64,000 nucleotides of DNA, taken from positions 12,500,048 through 12,564,047 of the forward strand of contig JALMQS010000085.1 of assembly GCA_024734495.1 (NCBI GenBank), given 5' to 3'. Made by a program: the position numbers and the translations under genes. The stretch is from Forficula auricularia (lineage: Eukaryota; Arthropoda; Insecta; Dermaptera; Forficulidae). The notes under the pieces are model-generated. The model had not been told where the DNA came from. It did not search any database and worked only from the letters and a program-made list of their open reading frames with translations. Below, piece by piece: positions 44,409 to 55,922 of the stretch (the first letter of the stretch is position 1; the number at the start of each line of letters is the position of its first letter).

Positions 44409-44722
44409 ACATGACAACAACCCTACCGGGAAAAGAAGACGGAGCCGTCCAAGAAAACAATGGAAAGACGCTCTGGAGTAAACAGGCTTTTAACCTAACA
44501 ATAAGAAGAAGAAGACGAGACTATAGTATCGAGAGCTTTGCCCTCTTCATCAGTCTATTACAATTGATTCCCAAGAATTAATGTATGTAAGTGAAACTAT
44601 AGTCTCGTTATAAATAAATTCAAAATTTATAATTCCAGCAGAAGACACTATTTTATTGACTCCTTCAATTTATAAAAATTCTGCTACTCTCGGCAAAAAT
44701 AAACTTTCAATTTAATACAATT

Positions 44723-45618
44723 ATTGGTTGATAGGGAAAATATTTTGAGTTGAGAATAGACATTACTCATTAGTGATATAGGGATTATGTAATATAATAT
44801 ATGGTATATATTGGGAATACTAATTAATCAAGAGATTCTTAAGATTAGTGATTTATTTCTAATTTCACATAGAATATTTGTTTGTGACTCGTTAATTCCC
44901 ATTGGAATGTGTAGCATTCATTAGGTAATAGAATAGCATAGAAGGATGAGCTCCTTTCTCTATCCAGGTTCAAGGCAACAAACCTTATTGGAATGGATTC
45001 TGTAGCAGCATTTGAGAGAATATAGAATATATGCAAATAGGTAGTGGTGAGTTGAAGAAAGGAGGCGAACTTCCAAGAGAAAGGTTTACATTAGTTGTCG
45101 GCGAAATTAACAAGAAGCTTCGCCCACGGATGGAAGGGATGTGACGCCAATGGTAAAAAAAAAATGTTTGACAACACCCTTTTCTATTCAACAAAGTGTA
45201 TCTGCAGGGAATTTAAATATTTAATGAAAATGAACTAAAAACAAAAAAAAAAAAAAATAATATAGAAAAAACTGAGGATCTATTTGTATAATTTAAAAAA
45301 TACAAATGTGGGGGAAAAAAACTTTTTTAAGATTCAGTAGATTGTCTTTAAAATTTTCAGAATTAGTTCAATTTCTCACCTGTCGAAGTGTTTAGTTTTT
45401 TAATGTAATTATTTTCTAAACGTAAAATTAATTATTTCACTAAAAGTTAACTAATGTCCTAATTTGCAGACTTCCAGCCTATTTTGAAATGAAAATAAAA
45501 TTAATTTAAATAAAATAGTGTTTGGTGGCATTATTTTATTTTAATGAATTGGCTTAGGGGCCAGTTATGGGAAAAAGTTGAAATAAAAGTTATCTCTTAT
45601 TTAATACTTTATTTTAGG
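44723..45618. other. No recognised gene
   Basis: AT-rich; short minus-strand frames (44845-45194) have no motif. Confidence 0.4.
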
Positions 45619-45680
45619 CAGACGTAATAGATATTTTACACGTTTCGAGCACCGCTGGTCTTCATCAGTTCACGTAAGCT
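45619..45680 (-). ncRNA. Hammerhead-like motif with an extended stem III
   Basis: On the minus strand: CTGATGA, A, GACCA-GCG-GTGCTC (stem II with a C.C mismatch), GAA, ACGTG...TACGT (5-bp stem III), C, then TGCC. Stem I with GTGAA does not pair convincingly. Either a decayed copy or a chance similarity. Confidence 0.35.
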
Positions 45681-47400
45681 GGAAAAGATCAGTGCATGTC
45701 TTAAATTTTTGTTTTAAACTTTTATAATAAATTTTTAAAGGGTAGAATTGAGGTTTATATAAGAGATCAATTGTGCTTGTTTTTGTGACTTGGATGAGTA
45801 GTACAACCACATTTATCCAAATCCATGCTAAATAATAATGTTGATACGCAATGTTGAGTTTAGTAAATTTCAAATTTTATTTCTCTTTAATTTATTGTAT
45901 TTGATGTATAAACAAACCCACAATTTAATATAAAAATATCCCCAAAATATTCCTTTCGTAGTCAATGAAAAAATTCATGTCTGTGGGGACTTGAAAAGTG
46001 ATCAATTAAAGCGATTATATTATTAACGATAATTACTAAAAATATTAAAAATATTATTTCATGTCTTGTATTTTACCCATAGGCAATCTTTGTTTAGTTA
46101 TTTAAGGTTAAACAACTATAACCAGTTATAAGGCATGAACAGTGTGAAATAAAATAATAAATAAAACCCTTTTTAATCTTTCACAAATTCATTTTTTAAT
46201 TATATTTTTTTGGGAGTGGAACAAAAGAAAAATTGGCTCGCGGTCACATTGAAATTGGACATTCCTGTCCCAAACCATATCCTATAAATTCTATTAAAAA
46301 GATATTTATATTTTTCCCCTTTGAAATTTTTTGCAATGTTCAAGATTAAGCGTTCCCATTTATTTTCCCCATCATAAATTGCCATTAGGTACTTTAGAGA
46401 GGGATACTACGCTCCTCCGCCGTTAGCTATAACCTAAAAATCAACAACGAAGTAAAATACGTGAAAATTTACATACTGCTTTTCAATTATTGAAATATTT
46501 TTTACTTTATATTGAAGAATTGACTTTATCAATCGCGACACCATTTCGACTGAAAATTTTTTCGCGATCCCAGATTATATCTATCTTCTCTTAATAAACG
46601 AGCAAAAATTGTTATATATATATATTTGTATCTTAGTTCTATTTTGAAAACGGTTCTACCGATTTTGATGAAACAAAATCTATTAACAAATTTTGAGGAT
46701 GATAAAACAATCTGGCTAGGTCTGGACCTCAACAAATTTAATCTTAATTGATATTTTCTTAATTAAAGTAATTATTGACAGATGAAAATCTCAATAAAAA
46801 AAGTTTTTTACATTTTTTTCAAAATCTTTTATTTTTAATTGGTGTTTTAATTTTAAAACCCACTAATAGGTTATAGCAAATATCAATATATTATATTAAA
46901 ATTAGGAACTTTTGTTTGTGAACAGGGAGGGAAGAACAATATGGTATTGGAATAATTATCGGAAAGAAGGTTTTTTTCTTTAATTAATTTTTCCTCTTAT
47001 TAAAAACAAGGACTAAAGATGATCAAGGACACTCGATGGTGGAGAAATAATCTCCGGAGTCGAAGCTAAAATACAATGAATACATTAACTCATGTAAAAT
47101 AATTGGTTTAATAAAATTTATTAAAAAAAAAAAAAACTTTTGTTTGTTTTTAATTAAAAGGTATCTAAATCATAACAAAACAGGTGTGTTTACAAATAAA
47201 GTGGTTGTAGTGGCTTTTTTTATATACCTTGGAAACAAATCTTATTTAATTTTATGTTTTTATTTCAGATCTTATACGATTATTTTTTTTTATTATTATT
47301 TTCCTATTTATTTTTTATAATGTTTATCAATATGAACGAATGTGGGCAAATTGGTGTACGAGTAAACAAATATACACATAATATGTGAACACTAGAAAGC
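45681..47400. other. AT-rich tract, no recognised gene
   Basis: Several A/T runs, including a poly-A near 47125-47137. Short minus frames are non-descript. Confidence 0.4.
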
Positions 47401-47404
47401 TAGA

Positions 47405-47590
47405 AATGTAAAACTGGGTGCGGCGAGGCGTGGATGTGGGAGGTGCAGGAGGTGGGGTGCAGTTGTGGAGGATCCGGCTGTGAGAGGCGCGGTTGGGGGT
47501 GGGGATGGGGCGTAGTGAGGTGCAGTGGTGGGGGCGAGGTGTGTTGTTTCGGGAGGGGGGTGGCAGGGGTTACCGTGCATCGCTCGGTGG
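47405..47590 (+). repeat. G-rich island with quadruplex potential
   Basis: The plus strand has many G runs in an otherwise AT-rich region: GGGGTGCAG, GGTTGGGGGTGGGGATGGGG, GGTGGGGGCGAGG, GGGAGGGGGGTGGCAGGGG. Spacing of four or more G3+ runs within 30 bp meets the usual quadruplex pattern. The proline-rich minus frame (47392-47628) is a by-product of the C-rich strand. Confidence 0.7.
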
Positions 47591-47629
47591 CTCCAGGTAC
47601 TACATAGTTTTATGGAATAAACAATCATT

Positions 47630-48654
47630 TTTACTAGTAAATCTAAAGAAATTTATTTAAAAGCAAACCTTTGTTAAACATACTTCTGTATTATAATCTA
47701 TTATAATAATGAGCTTGCGCGACGACGACGTGATCTCACTGATTGGCCGTGGATTGTTGTTAAAGAAATAATTCAAAAATAATTTAAAATATAAAAATTT
47801 CCAACAAAAATAGAAAAATACTAGAAAGCTGGAGACGGGGGATTATAAATTCGCATTAGGGGGGTGGCACCGAACTATAGGATCAGGAAGATGCCCGCTG
47901 AAGGCAGGCTTCGAAGGTGATAATTTTGTAATTTATTAAAACTACATATTAAGTTTAAATAGTCATGAAATATTTGTGCTTGTTTTTTATAAGAAAAAGA
48001 ATCAAATCTTGGTTGAATATTTGATTTTCAACATTTTTCAAATTTTATTGGTATTTTGATTTTTTAATAAATTGTTAAAGCTAAGGAAGTTACTTCGCAT
48101 AACTAAGTATGTATTACAAAACGGCAAAAGTACATTTAAATTCATTTCAGAATTTGTTGAAAATTCTTCCCTAATCCCAGTCAATATTATGGTAATTCAC
48201 TGACAAATATACCTCGAATTCACTTAGGTTTTAAATAAATTTTTGGACCCTGTCCATTATAATTTTTAATTGTGATTGTTGTTTATGTTTTGCGACACCA
48301 AAATTTAGTTACATGACCCAAAATGGGGTCACGACCCCATAGTTTTTGAGTAAATGGCGATAAAGATAAAAAAAAACTTACATAAATGTATGGTCTAAAG
48401 GAATTCAATACTCCGATCTTACGAAGTGCGCGAACCGATGAGTAATACTTAATTGACTATTAAATTTACTTTCATATTAGGTAAGATAAAAACCCTTGAG
48501 AATTAACGAATATATTTTATGAAATTTACGTAGTACCTATGATTGCATTCTCTAGAAACCTCCTTTCTTTTATCTTAAGAGATCTTCTCCCTATTTTTAA
48601 GATACAAGTCTTGATTTCATAGAAATGACCATTTCCCTTTTACTGGAGCTGCTT
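47630..48654. other. No recognised gene
   Basis: Mixed sequence with small GC-richer patches around 47710-47760 and 47820-47910. Nothing identifiable. Confidence 0.4.
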
Positions 48655-49386
48655 TTTTACTTTACCATACAGGGTATGGTCAAGTATTGTAATCGTGCAT
48701 GAAAAAAGTGGTTTTTTTCCTTCCTTTTTTAGAAATATCTCTTAAACGGCTGAAACTATTTTGATTAAAAAAATTGAGCGAAACCATGGCATTTCGGTCT
48801 ACAAAAAAGCCCTAATAAGTGAACATCGAAAAAATTATATTTTTCGAGATAATAATTGTTTTGTCAAATTGTCTGTTAGTCTGTCTGGTTATCTGGTTGT
48901 TAGTTAGTCTGTGAGTTACCAAATTTTTGTGGACGAGCTAGCTCAAAAACTAGTGTGAATATCTAAACCAAATTTCACACGTAGTTTTGGTCCATTGAGA
49001 TTAAGAGCTGATTAGATTTTGGTGCATATCGACCCAAAATTAAGGGGGGTGGAGGGTGGTTAAAAATAAAAAATCTAGGCCATTTGAGCAAACTCAACCA
49101 AATTTTGTATACACAATCAGTGGGGCCCCAGAAGTCTAAAAATGCAAAAATTAACCGCCCAAAAGGGAGGGGTGTAGGGTCAAAAAATGAAAATCTAGGC
49201 TCTTGTACCAAACTCAACAAAATTTTGTATACATAACCAGTGGGCCCACAGTAATCTAAAAATGCAAAAATTAACCCCCCCCTCCTACCTGATGATAAAT
49301 AATTTTATTAAATATTAAATAAAAGGAGAGAGGCCAGGTTGTATGGTAAAATCATGTGGATGGCCACATCAGAACATGTCAGCTTA
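48655..49386 (+). repeat. Interspersed repeat R1, copy 4
   Basis: Direct relative to 4699-5406 and highly similar, from TTTTACTTTACCATACAGGG to ATGTCAGCTTATTT. It includes the GGTTGTCTGGTT-like spacer with variable GTTAGTCTG units. Confidence 0.65.
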
Positions 49387-50212
49387 TTTAAGAATAATAT
49401 TTACAATTACTATATTTAAAAATCAAATTTCCTCTTAAGTAGTTTGAATAAAAAAAAGATGAAGAAGAGGGGATTTTATGGGCTGGGTAAGAGTCGAAGG
49501 GTGCGGGTTTTAATTATTAAAAAAATCACAAAATCCTCCATTTTTCTGTTTAACAACGACAAATATGAAGGAATTTAATATCTCTTTGGAAAATATAAAG
49601 CAGTTATCTATATGCGAGTCTGTTTCGCACTTGGCCGTCTAATTCTCACTAGCTATGTCACAAATATAATCGTAAGGGTGTATGGATAGTCAATAGTGGT
49701 AGAAGTATGCCACTAATATTGACTATTGTAATCAACTTTATTATCGTAACAAATTTATAAACCAAGACATGTCTTTAATAAGCCCCTCCATTTAAAATAA
49801 TAAAATGCATTTTCTTATAAATTTGTCTAAAAGTAAAAATAATGCATCCGTTGATAAGTAGTAGTGGTGGTGGTGGTTGTTTGCTCAGACAGCCGGCACA
49901 ACTTAACAACCAAAGAAAGAGAGAGAATGGGGGATGAATGGCAGGGTGGCTGGCTGGCGGGGGTGCGTTAATCGTGGCAACATCTGGCTCCATCGAAAGG
50001 GGTTGCATAAAAACATGAGAGACGTTTTGAAGGAGAAACGACGTCATTCGGTAACGACATTGACGTCGACGTTGACTCCGCCATTCAGAATGAATAGTTT
50101 CTTCTAATTAAAATCCTTCCAATTTGGATTTAATAGAATTCTACTTCATATATACCTAGATATAGAATTCTCGCAGATATAAGAAACAAAATTTAAGATG
50201 CTTACGTCATAT
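49387..50212. other. No recognised gene
   Basis: It contains a (GGTGGT)-like stretch near 49860-49882 and a GC-richer patch at 49850-50090. A 90-codon minus frame lacks motifs. Confidence 0.4.
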
Positions 50213-51577
50213 AGGTGAGGCATTCCACGATAAATCAAACGTTTTGAAAAATTTTAATTTTTGATTTCCTTCATTGTTTGAAATTTTTTAGTACCCATCA
50301 AAAAACTCTTCCTGCTAAATTTTGAAATTTTTTTGATCACCGGTTTAAAAGATATCGAATTTCACTTTTTCACTCAAAATTTCTTCAAAAATGGTCTAAT
50401 TCAATTTTTTTTTGTTGGAATTTTTGTTTTTTTACATCTTCTTAATCTTCTCAGTAGGTCTGCACCTCTTTCTCCAAATGAAGGACGTTTTTTACATACT
50501 CTTTAGAAAAATATATATAAATTATTTAAAGTGTTTTTATATGCGATTTTTGAGTTTGAAAATTTTAATCTTGTTTTTGAAACTGTATGTACTCTTCGAT
50601 GCGACTGTGGGTCAGTAGTTAGAGTCACAGGCCGCTGGCCTGAAGTGCGCTGGTTCGAGACTGAGTCTCAGCAGATATTTGGAGTCGCCTCCTCTTAAAA
50701 AGCAATGGCAAACTACCAAGAGTATAATTGCCTAGTAACCTCTCCAAACTAGACGTTCGGAACCGACGTTAAAAAGTAGGTCCCGTATATATGTGTAAAA
50801 ACATCTAAACACACTCTGCACAGGCATATGTGAAGAGGAGCCGAAACGTCAGGGAGACATGATATGGCACTTAAAGAAGAATTTACTCTTCGATTTTTTG
50901 ATAATTTTTTATTTTAAACCTCTATTCAGTCTACAAATTTTAAGACCGGGTTGATAGTGGTCCTATGATAATTACTATTTTTTTTCGATTTTTGAAAATT
51001 TCGAAAAAAAATTATTCGCTATTAGCAATTATTAAAACCAATTTTTGGTATTGAGTTCTCTTTTTTTAGTTAATTTGAATTGATTTTTATCGTTAACAGA
51101 TGTAATAATTAGTATATTAGTTTGTTGAAAGAAAATCAAAATCAAAAATCGAAAAAAAATAGTAATTATCATAGGCCCACTATCAACCCGGTCTTAAAAT
51201 TTGTAGAATGATTAGAAGTTTAAAATAAAAAATTATCAAAAAAATCGAAGAGTACATACAGTTTCAAAAACAAGATTAAAATTTTCAAACTCAAAAATCG
51301 CATATAAAAAACACGTTAAATAATTTTTTTGTATTTTTTTCTAAAAAGTATGTAACAAAACGAAAATTAAAAAAAAAATGAATTTGGACCATTTTTGAAG
51401 AAGCTATGATCGTAATCCCGATATTCAAATCCGAATTCTTTTAAACCGGTGATCGAAAAAAATTTAAAAATTTACCAGGAAGTGTTTCTTGATGGGTACT
51501 AAAAAATGTTAAAAAATGAAGAAAATCTAAAATTAAAATTTTTCAAACCGTCCGATTTGACGTGGAATGTCTCAGGT
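50213..51577. mobile_element. Large foldback element
   Basis: The arms are long inverted repeats: GGTGAGGCATTCCACG on the left and, inverted, CCTGAGACATTCCACG on the right. Inner blocks such as GGGTTGATAGTGGTCCTATG and TTTAAGACCGGG are matched inverted (51170-51200). The left arm is about 280 bp longer because of the SINE at 50601-50883. The arms meet around 51020-51120. No coding capacity. Class unknown. Confidence 0.75.
50601..50883 (+). mobile_element. tRNA-derived SINE, family C
   Basis: Bracketed by a perfect 11-bp duplication TACTCTTCGAT (50590-50600 and 50884-50894). The matching site in the other foldback arm (about 51244-51254) is undisrupted. A box TGGGTCAGTAGTTAGAG, B box GGTTCGAGACT. 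The body contains AGCAATGGCAAACTACC and ends in GAAGAGGAGCCGAAACGTC and an A-rich tail. The GAAACGTC near the end resembles the 3' half of a hammerhead but lacks CTGANGA. Confidence 0.9.
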
Positions 51578-52317
51578 AAGTATATCTGTATATAGGAATA
51601 TTGAAAATAGGCTCTTTATATAGTTGTAGAGGAACTAATAGGGTTCCCTTTTACTTTTAAATGGAACCTCAAAAACAACTAGACTCTCTTACTCATACAC
51701 TTTTGTTAAATAAGTCTAATTATAATTTTACGTCTCTAAAGTCGATAAATTCAATTTTTATTTTAAAAATATAGATAGGAGTCACTATAATATTTTGGCA
51801 GTCGTAATTCACACTTTACTTTCTTTTTATTAGAGATCTTGGATTTTCAATGTTTGTTACAAATTACTTGAACTTTAATGTGCATAAATCATTTCCCCAC
51901 TAAAGCTCTATAAGGAAGGCTATTTATTTAATAAATGGGTAATTTAAAGGGCTTGAGAAAATTAATTTATTCTCCACTAAATTAGGTATAATAAATAAAT
52001 AATATAAAATCTCAAAACTCCTAAAACATGATGCATTAAATGAAGAAATAATAATCTCAATTTAAACATTTTTAATTTCCTTGGTATGATTCGAACCACT
52101 TTATAAATCATCAGCAGTATCCAACATATTTTTATAGAATGAAGAAGAGTGATTAACTACTAAATCTAAGCAGTTATGGAAAATTTTTATTATTTCATGA
52201 ATTCATTTCTTTGAGAATTGAAGCCAACTGCCAAAAATGCAATCTTGACACTTGGCTTGCCTTCCGGGGTCTATAAAAACTTTACTCTATTCTACCAAAC
52301 ACAATATTTGTCAATCC
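51578..52317. other. No recognised gene
   Basis: AT-rich. A possible hammerhead relic at 52085-52125 is discussed among the rejected items. Confidence 0.4.
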
Positions 52318-52644
52318 AATGTTTTCTACATTTGATTCAATCGCGAATCAAATGTAGGGAATTTTTGTCAAATATTGAGTGAAAATATTATCTGAACTTA
52401 TATATTTCTAACTTGAAATAATGATGTTAAATAAATTTTATAATTTTTTCATTAATATATCAAAGAATAATTGATATATCAACGAGAATTGTTTTGACCG
52501 CGCTTATTTGAAAAGATATTTATCGCGAGATTTAACATCATTATTTCAAGATTTGAAATATATAAATTCAGATATTATTTTCACTCAATATTTGACAAAA
52601 ATTCCTACATTTGATTCGCGATTGAATCAAATGTAGAAAACATT
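52318..52644. mobile_element. Small palindromic element with hairpin ends
   Basis: 327 bp. Both ends read AATGTTTTCTACATTTGATT inward, and each end is itself a 13-bp-stem hairpin (CTACATTTGATTC with GAATCAAATGTAG). Inner parts are also inverted repeats (ACAAAAATTCC, TGAGTGAAAATA). A relative of its centre is inverted at 52868-52988, and a terminus-like sequence occurs at 7640. Confidence 0.75.
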
Positions 52645-52867
52645 CGATTAATTAATGGCAAGCATCTAACATACATGCTAATAGATCAAGCGCTCTGGAC
52701 TGGGAGATTGAATATATAACATCTGAGATTTCAAATTCATTTGGTGATCCATCCGAATGTCTATGCGGGCTATACTCGAAATGACGTTGGATTGTAGCTA
52801 AATGGATCACATCTTTTTCTCTCTTGGTCCAGACTTAAGACTCCGCAGACTCCAATAGCGTCATCCG

Positions 52868-52988
52868 CAGTAGTCTCGCGATAAATATCTTTTAAAATAA
52901 GCGCGGTCAAAATAATTTTCGTTGATATATCAATTATTCTTTGATATATTAATGAGAAAAATTATAAATTTATTTAACATTATTTGTC
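52868..52988. repeat. Partial inverted copy of the 52318-52644 centre
   Basis: It shares TCGCGATAAATATCTTTT, AAATAAGCGCGGTCAAAATA, TTGATATATCAATTATTCTT and AATGAGAAAAATTATAAATT with 52430-52535 in opposite orientation. Confidence 0.65.
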
Positions 52989-53703
52989 TTTTATATTATA
53001 ACTTATAACTAATATAATGCTTAACTTCTGAAAATAATAATTCCCGTGTTTTCTGCTTGCTGGTCCAAAATTTAAATCAAAATCTAGTCAATATATGTAT
53101 GGATTTGCTTATTAGTCTTCCAAAACCATTCTGGCTAGAATTTGAATCCACATTCAGAAGTGAGGTCTGTGTGTGTCTCTTGAGAAGTCTCACCAACTCT
53201 GTTCTTCTTCCATGATAGCTCAAGTTTACTTTTATTGCCCATCCCATGAGATCGACTTACAACTTGAGTGTTTCTTTAGTTAAATACTACATTGACAATT
53301 TGTTTTTATTTTTATGATTTGAATTGTGTTTTTAATTAGAACGATCGGTAAGATTTTTCAACTATTTTTATGCAAATATTTTAAAGAAGTTTAAAAGTTC
53401 TCTTCCGAGTTTTCCTAAAGAAATGGTTGCTTACTCTATCAATGTTTCTCATGGACATAGGGATAACATTTTAGGATGATACTTTCCTCCAGTCGACTTT
53501 CGATAATTCGAAATCCATGGGACTACAAGAAAAATTCGAATTATCGAGACTTCGAATTATCAAGAAGTTTGAATTATCAAGAGGAAAGAAAAAAAAATTA
53601 TAATTATCAAGAGTTTTTATTATATTTTTGAAAATATGTATGAGCTTACATAAATTTTATATATAGCCTCAAGTAAAAAAGTAAAAATAATGAAAACGAC
53701 AAA

Positions 53704-53803
53704 NNNNNNNNNNNNNNNNNNNNNNNNNNNNNNNNNNNNNNNNNNNNNNNNNNNNNNNNNNNNNNNNNNNNNNNNNNNNNNNNNNNNNNNNNNNNNNNNN
53801 NNN
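53704..53803. other. Assembly gap of exactly 100 N
   Basis: 100 undetermined bases, the conventional size for gaps of unknown length. The sequence to its right begins mid-SINE with the reverse complement of 15953. Confidence 0.98.
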
Positions 53804-53923
53804 CCAGCTAAAATCTGAACCCGGGAGTAGAGACAAATTTGAAAAATAAATATATAGTATCGTAAAGTGGCTTGTGGCTAAAAAGGCCGAAAAGCCCAAA
53901 AAAAAAAAAAAAAAAAAAAAAAA
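53804..53923 (+). mobile_element. SINE family A, 3' part, truncated by the gap
   Basis: From the body (CCAGCTAAAATCTGAACCC) through GGCCGAAAAGCCC to poly(A), followed by the duplication ATGAAATC at 53924-53931. The tRNA-like head would lie in the gap. Confidence 0.8.
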
Positions 53924-53931
53924 ATGAAATC

Positions 53932-55705
53932 AACATAAATAAACACGAATTCGATATTTCAAGTATTTTAAGACTTATAGACGGGTACGGAACTCTCGAC
54001 ATACGGTGGTCCCACTTGCACTTATCCGTCTTATTATTTATATATTTATTTTCATAATTTTGATTACGGAAGGTGAAGCTTTGCAAAGTTAAACTTCTTT
54101 AAAAAAGTAAAGAAAAATTGTTAAATTGTTATAAATTATTAAGCTACAAAATGAAAAACTTCAAAATTTAGAAAGATGATCTATACAGTTGTAATTTTTC
54201 AGATAAGAAATTTTCCTTCCAATATAATATTATGGTATAATGATTAGGAATTTCATTTATAATATTTATTTAATAAACAATTAAACATATATGTTCATGT
54301 TGACAATAGTTAGACTTAAGATAATACCTTGCATGCATCTCAGAGAATAATTCGTTTGAATGAATCACAAAATGATAATAAAATTTAATTCATAAATAGA
54401 GGAATTCTCTCGAAACGTTAGCGGGTTTTAAATGAACATTTAAAGATTGTTTTTGTATAAAATATTTTTTATTATGATTTTGATTATTTGGTCATATGAA
54501 TTGGAGATTTTCGCTATTTTGTCATTGATCATATCATCAAAACTTGACCAAATTAATTTGGTACCAATCGGGAACTATACTATGCAAAAAAATCATCAAA
54601 ATCGGTTTACAATTGGCGAAAAAATCGAGTAGCATAGATACAAAAAAAAAAAAAAAAAAAAAAATCAGCCGAATTGAGAAGCTCCTCCTTTTTTTGAAGT
54701 CGGTTAAATAGATGTTTTATGTTCGGAAATCGACAATTTCCTATTAAAAAATATAATAATACAATAATAATATGTAATTAATCATTAATTCAAAAATATA
54801 TTATATTTTATTTAAAATATGTAGGTAATTAGAATGTTGCATCATATTCATTACACTAGATGGCAAAAAGATATTTATTTTCTCGCTAGTAATCAGAAGA
54901 AACGCTAGAGTGCACCACCAAGCGGGCCAAATAAATTCAAATCACTTTCATGTGTGTATTTTATTAAGTTTATCAAGCTCGATATAAAAATTAATTATTA
55001 AAATTTACAATTCACAAAATATAATCGACGCGGGTTAGGAAAAATAAATAATATCAAAGAAAAAAAGTCGCTTAATGACTAGAGCGCATTTTCATCTCTT
55101 TGGAAAAATGAAAGAAGACGCATCATTAAAAACAAGAATAAAATACCCTCCACAGTAATTGCTGAAAGCGGTTATATAGAACAAAGGCACCTCCATTGGT
55201 GAGGGTCACTTGTTAAATTCCTTGATGTTTTTTCTTCAATAACAAAGAAATGATGTGCACTGGGGAGTGGAGTGGTGATTTAATTTTAAATTTTAAATGT
55301 TTCCTCCGATTTAAATAGTTGGGAAATATTTAAATATAATTTTCATGAATGATTTTTTACCTTAAATCTGTACGAATTCCGATAGCCACGAAACTCAAGA
55401 AGAAAGAATTGTAACAAATTCGTTCTGGTTAGTTTTATTAGTTTTAGAATATCCAGTTGAAAAACGCAAAAATCATAAATAAATTGAATCACTATGCATC
55501 AAGCTTTTAAATAGTTGAAGCTTATGAGAAGAAATTCGACAAAGGTGTGCATTATATATTAAGATCCTCCAATTTGGAAAGTTTACTTTATCTATTTTAA
55601 AAAACAATGAATTTTATTTCATTTTAAGTATCAGTTATTTTTATTAAGTTTTGTGTATTATTATAAGAATTGCATCGTAATACTTAAAATAACAAATATA
55701 TTGTT
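53932..55705. other. Right-arm mirror of 14070-15836; no recognised gene
   Basis: Near-identical inverse of the left arm with homopolymer length differences (for example the poly-A near 54642-54664). Confidence 0.5.
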
Positions 55706-55922
55706 GAAGGAGACAATAAAAGAGTGTGTCTTCTTCTGGAATTATAAATTTTATTTATTTATAACGAGACTATAGTTTCGAGGGCTTCATCAGTTTATTA
55801 CAATGGATTCACAGGAATAAATAAATAAATAAAATTTATAATTCCAGCAGAAGACACACTCTTTTATTGTCTCCTTCAATATATAAAAATTCTGCTACTC
55901 TCGGGAAAAAAACTTTCAATTT
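55706..55922 (-). mobile_element. Family-1 hammerhead element, right-arm copy
   Basis: Same 217-bp length and 12-bp duplication (AAATATATTGTT, 55694-55705 and 55923-55934) as 13841-14057, inverted. Confidence 0.8.
55759..55803 (-). ncRNA. Family-1 hammerhead motif with deleted stem II, right-arm copy
   Basis: Inverse of 13960-14004: TTGTAATAAA, CTGATGA, AGCCCTC, GAAAC, TATA, GTC, TCGTTATAA. Predicted inactive. Confidence 0.55.

Larger units (their letters stand above)
43822..44480 (+). pseudogene. Reverse transcriptase C-terminal fragment (non-LTR, RTE-like)
   Basis: The protein would copy retrotransposon RNA into DNA at a nicked target. The plus strand reads FNYLGVQITS, then a helical thumb-like segment (ASKISGFLNETVWSNK), AKVRIYKTVV, an in-frame stop where most relatives have R, PILTYAAETRTDTTKTR, EMKSLRRTAGKTRMDRV and WVQRRRSEW. 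After the hammerhead insertion it resumes with PGKRRRSRPRKQWKDAL. The catalytic YADD region is missing through 5' truncation. Clade assignment is by resemblance only. Not functional. Confidence 0.8.
43820..44514 (+). mobile_element. 5'-truncated RTE-like retrotransposon
   Basis: Bracketed by an 11-bp duplication with one mismatch, ACAAGACTATA (43809-43819) and ACGAGACTATA (44515-44525). It contains the C-terminal part of a reverse transcriptase and ends in an AAG-type tail, AATAAGAAGAAGAAG. It is itself interrupted by the 169-bp hammerhead element at 44240-44408. Confidence 0.8.
43759..44722 (-). mobile_element. Family-1 hammerhead element split by an RTE-like insertion
   Basis: Left part GAAAGAGTGTGTCTTCTGCT to the stem III loop; right part resumes at 44515 and ends GCTACTCTCGGCAAAAATAA. 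The minus-strand ribozyme reads TTGTAATAGA, CTGATGA, A, GAGGGC-AAA-GCTCTC, GATAC (mutated from GAAAC), TATA. The stem I partner TTATAACAAG lies left of the insertion at 43803-43813. A second half motif GAAACTATAGTCTCGTTAT occurs on the plus strand near 44592-44612. Confidence 0.7.

Noticed and set aside
47392..47628. Proline/threonine-rich 78-codon frame as a protein.
   Set aside because: It is the C-rich complement of the G-rich island; composition explains it.
52085..52125. Minus-strand CTGATGA ... GTGGTTC GAATC, with TTGG/CCAA nearby, as a further hammerhead.
   Set aside because: Stem II cannot be formed, GAAA is replaced by GAAT and there is no UH cleavage triplet; at best a very decayed relic.
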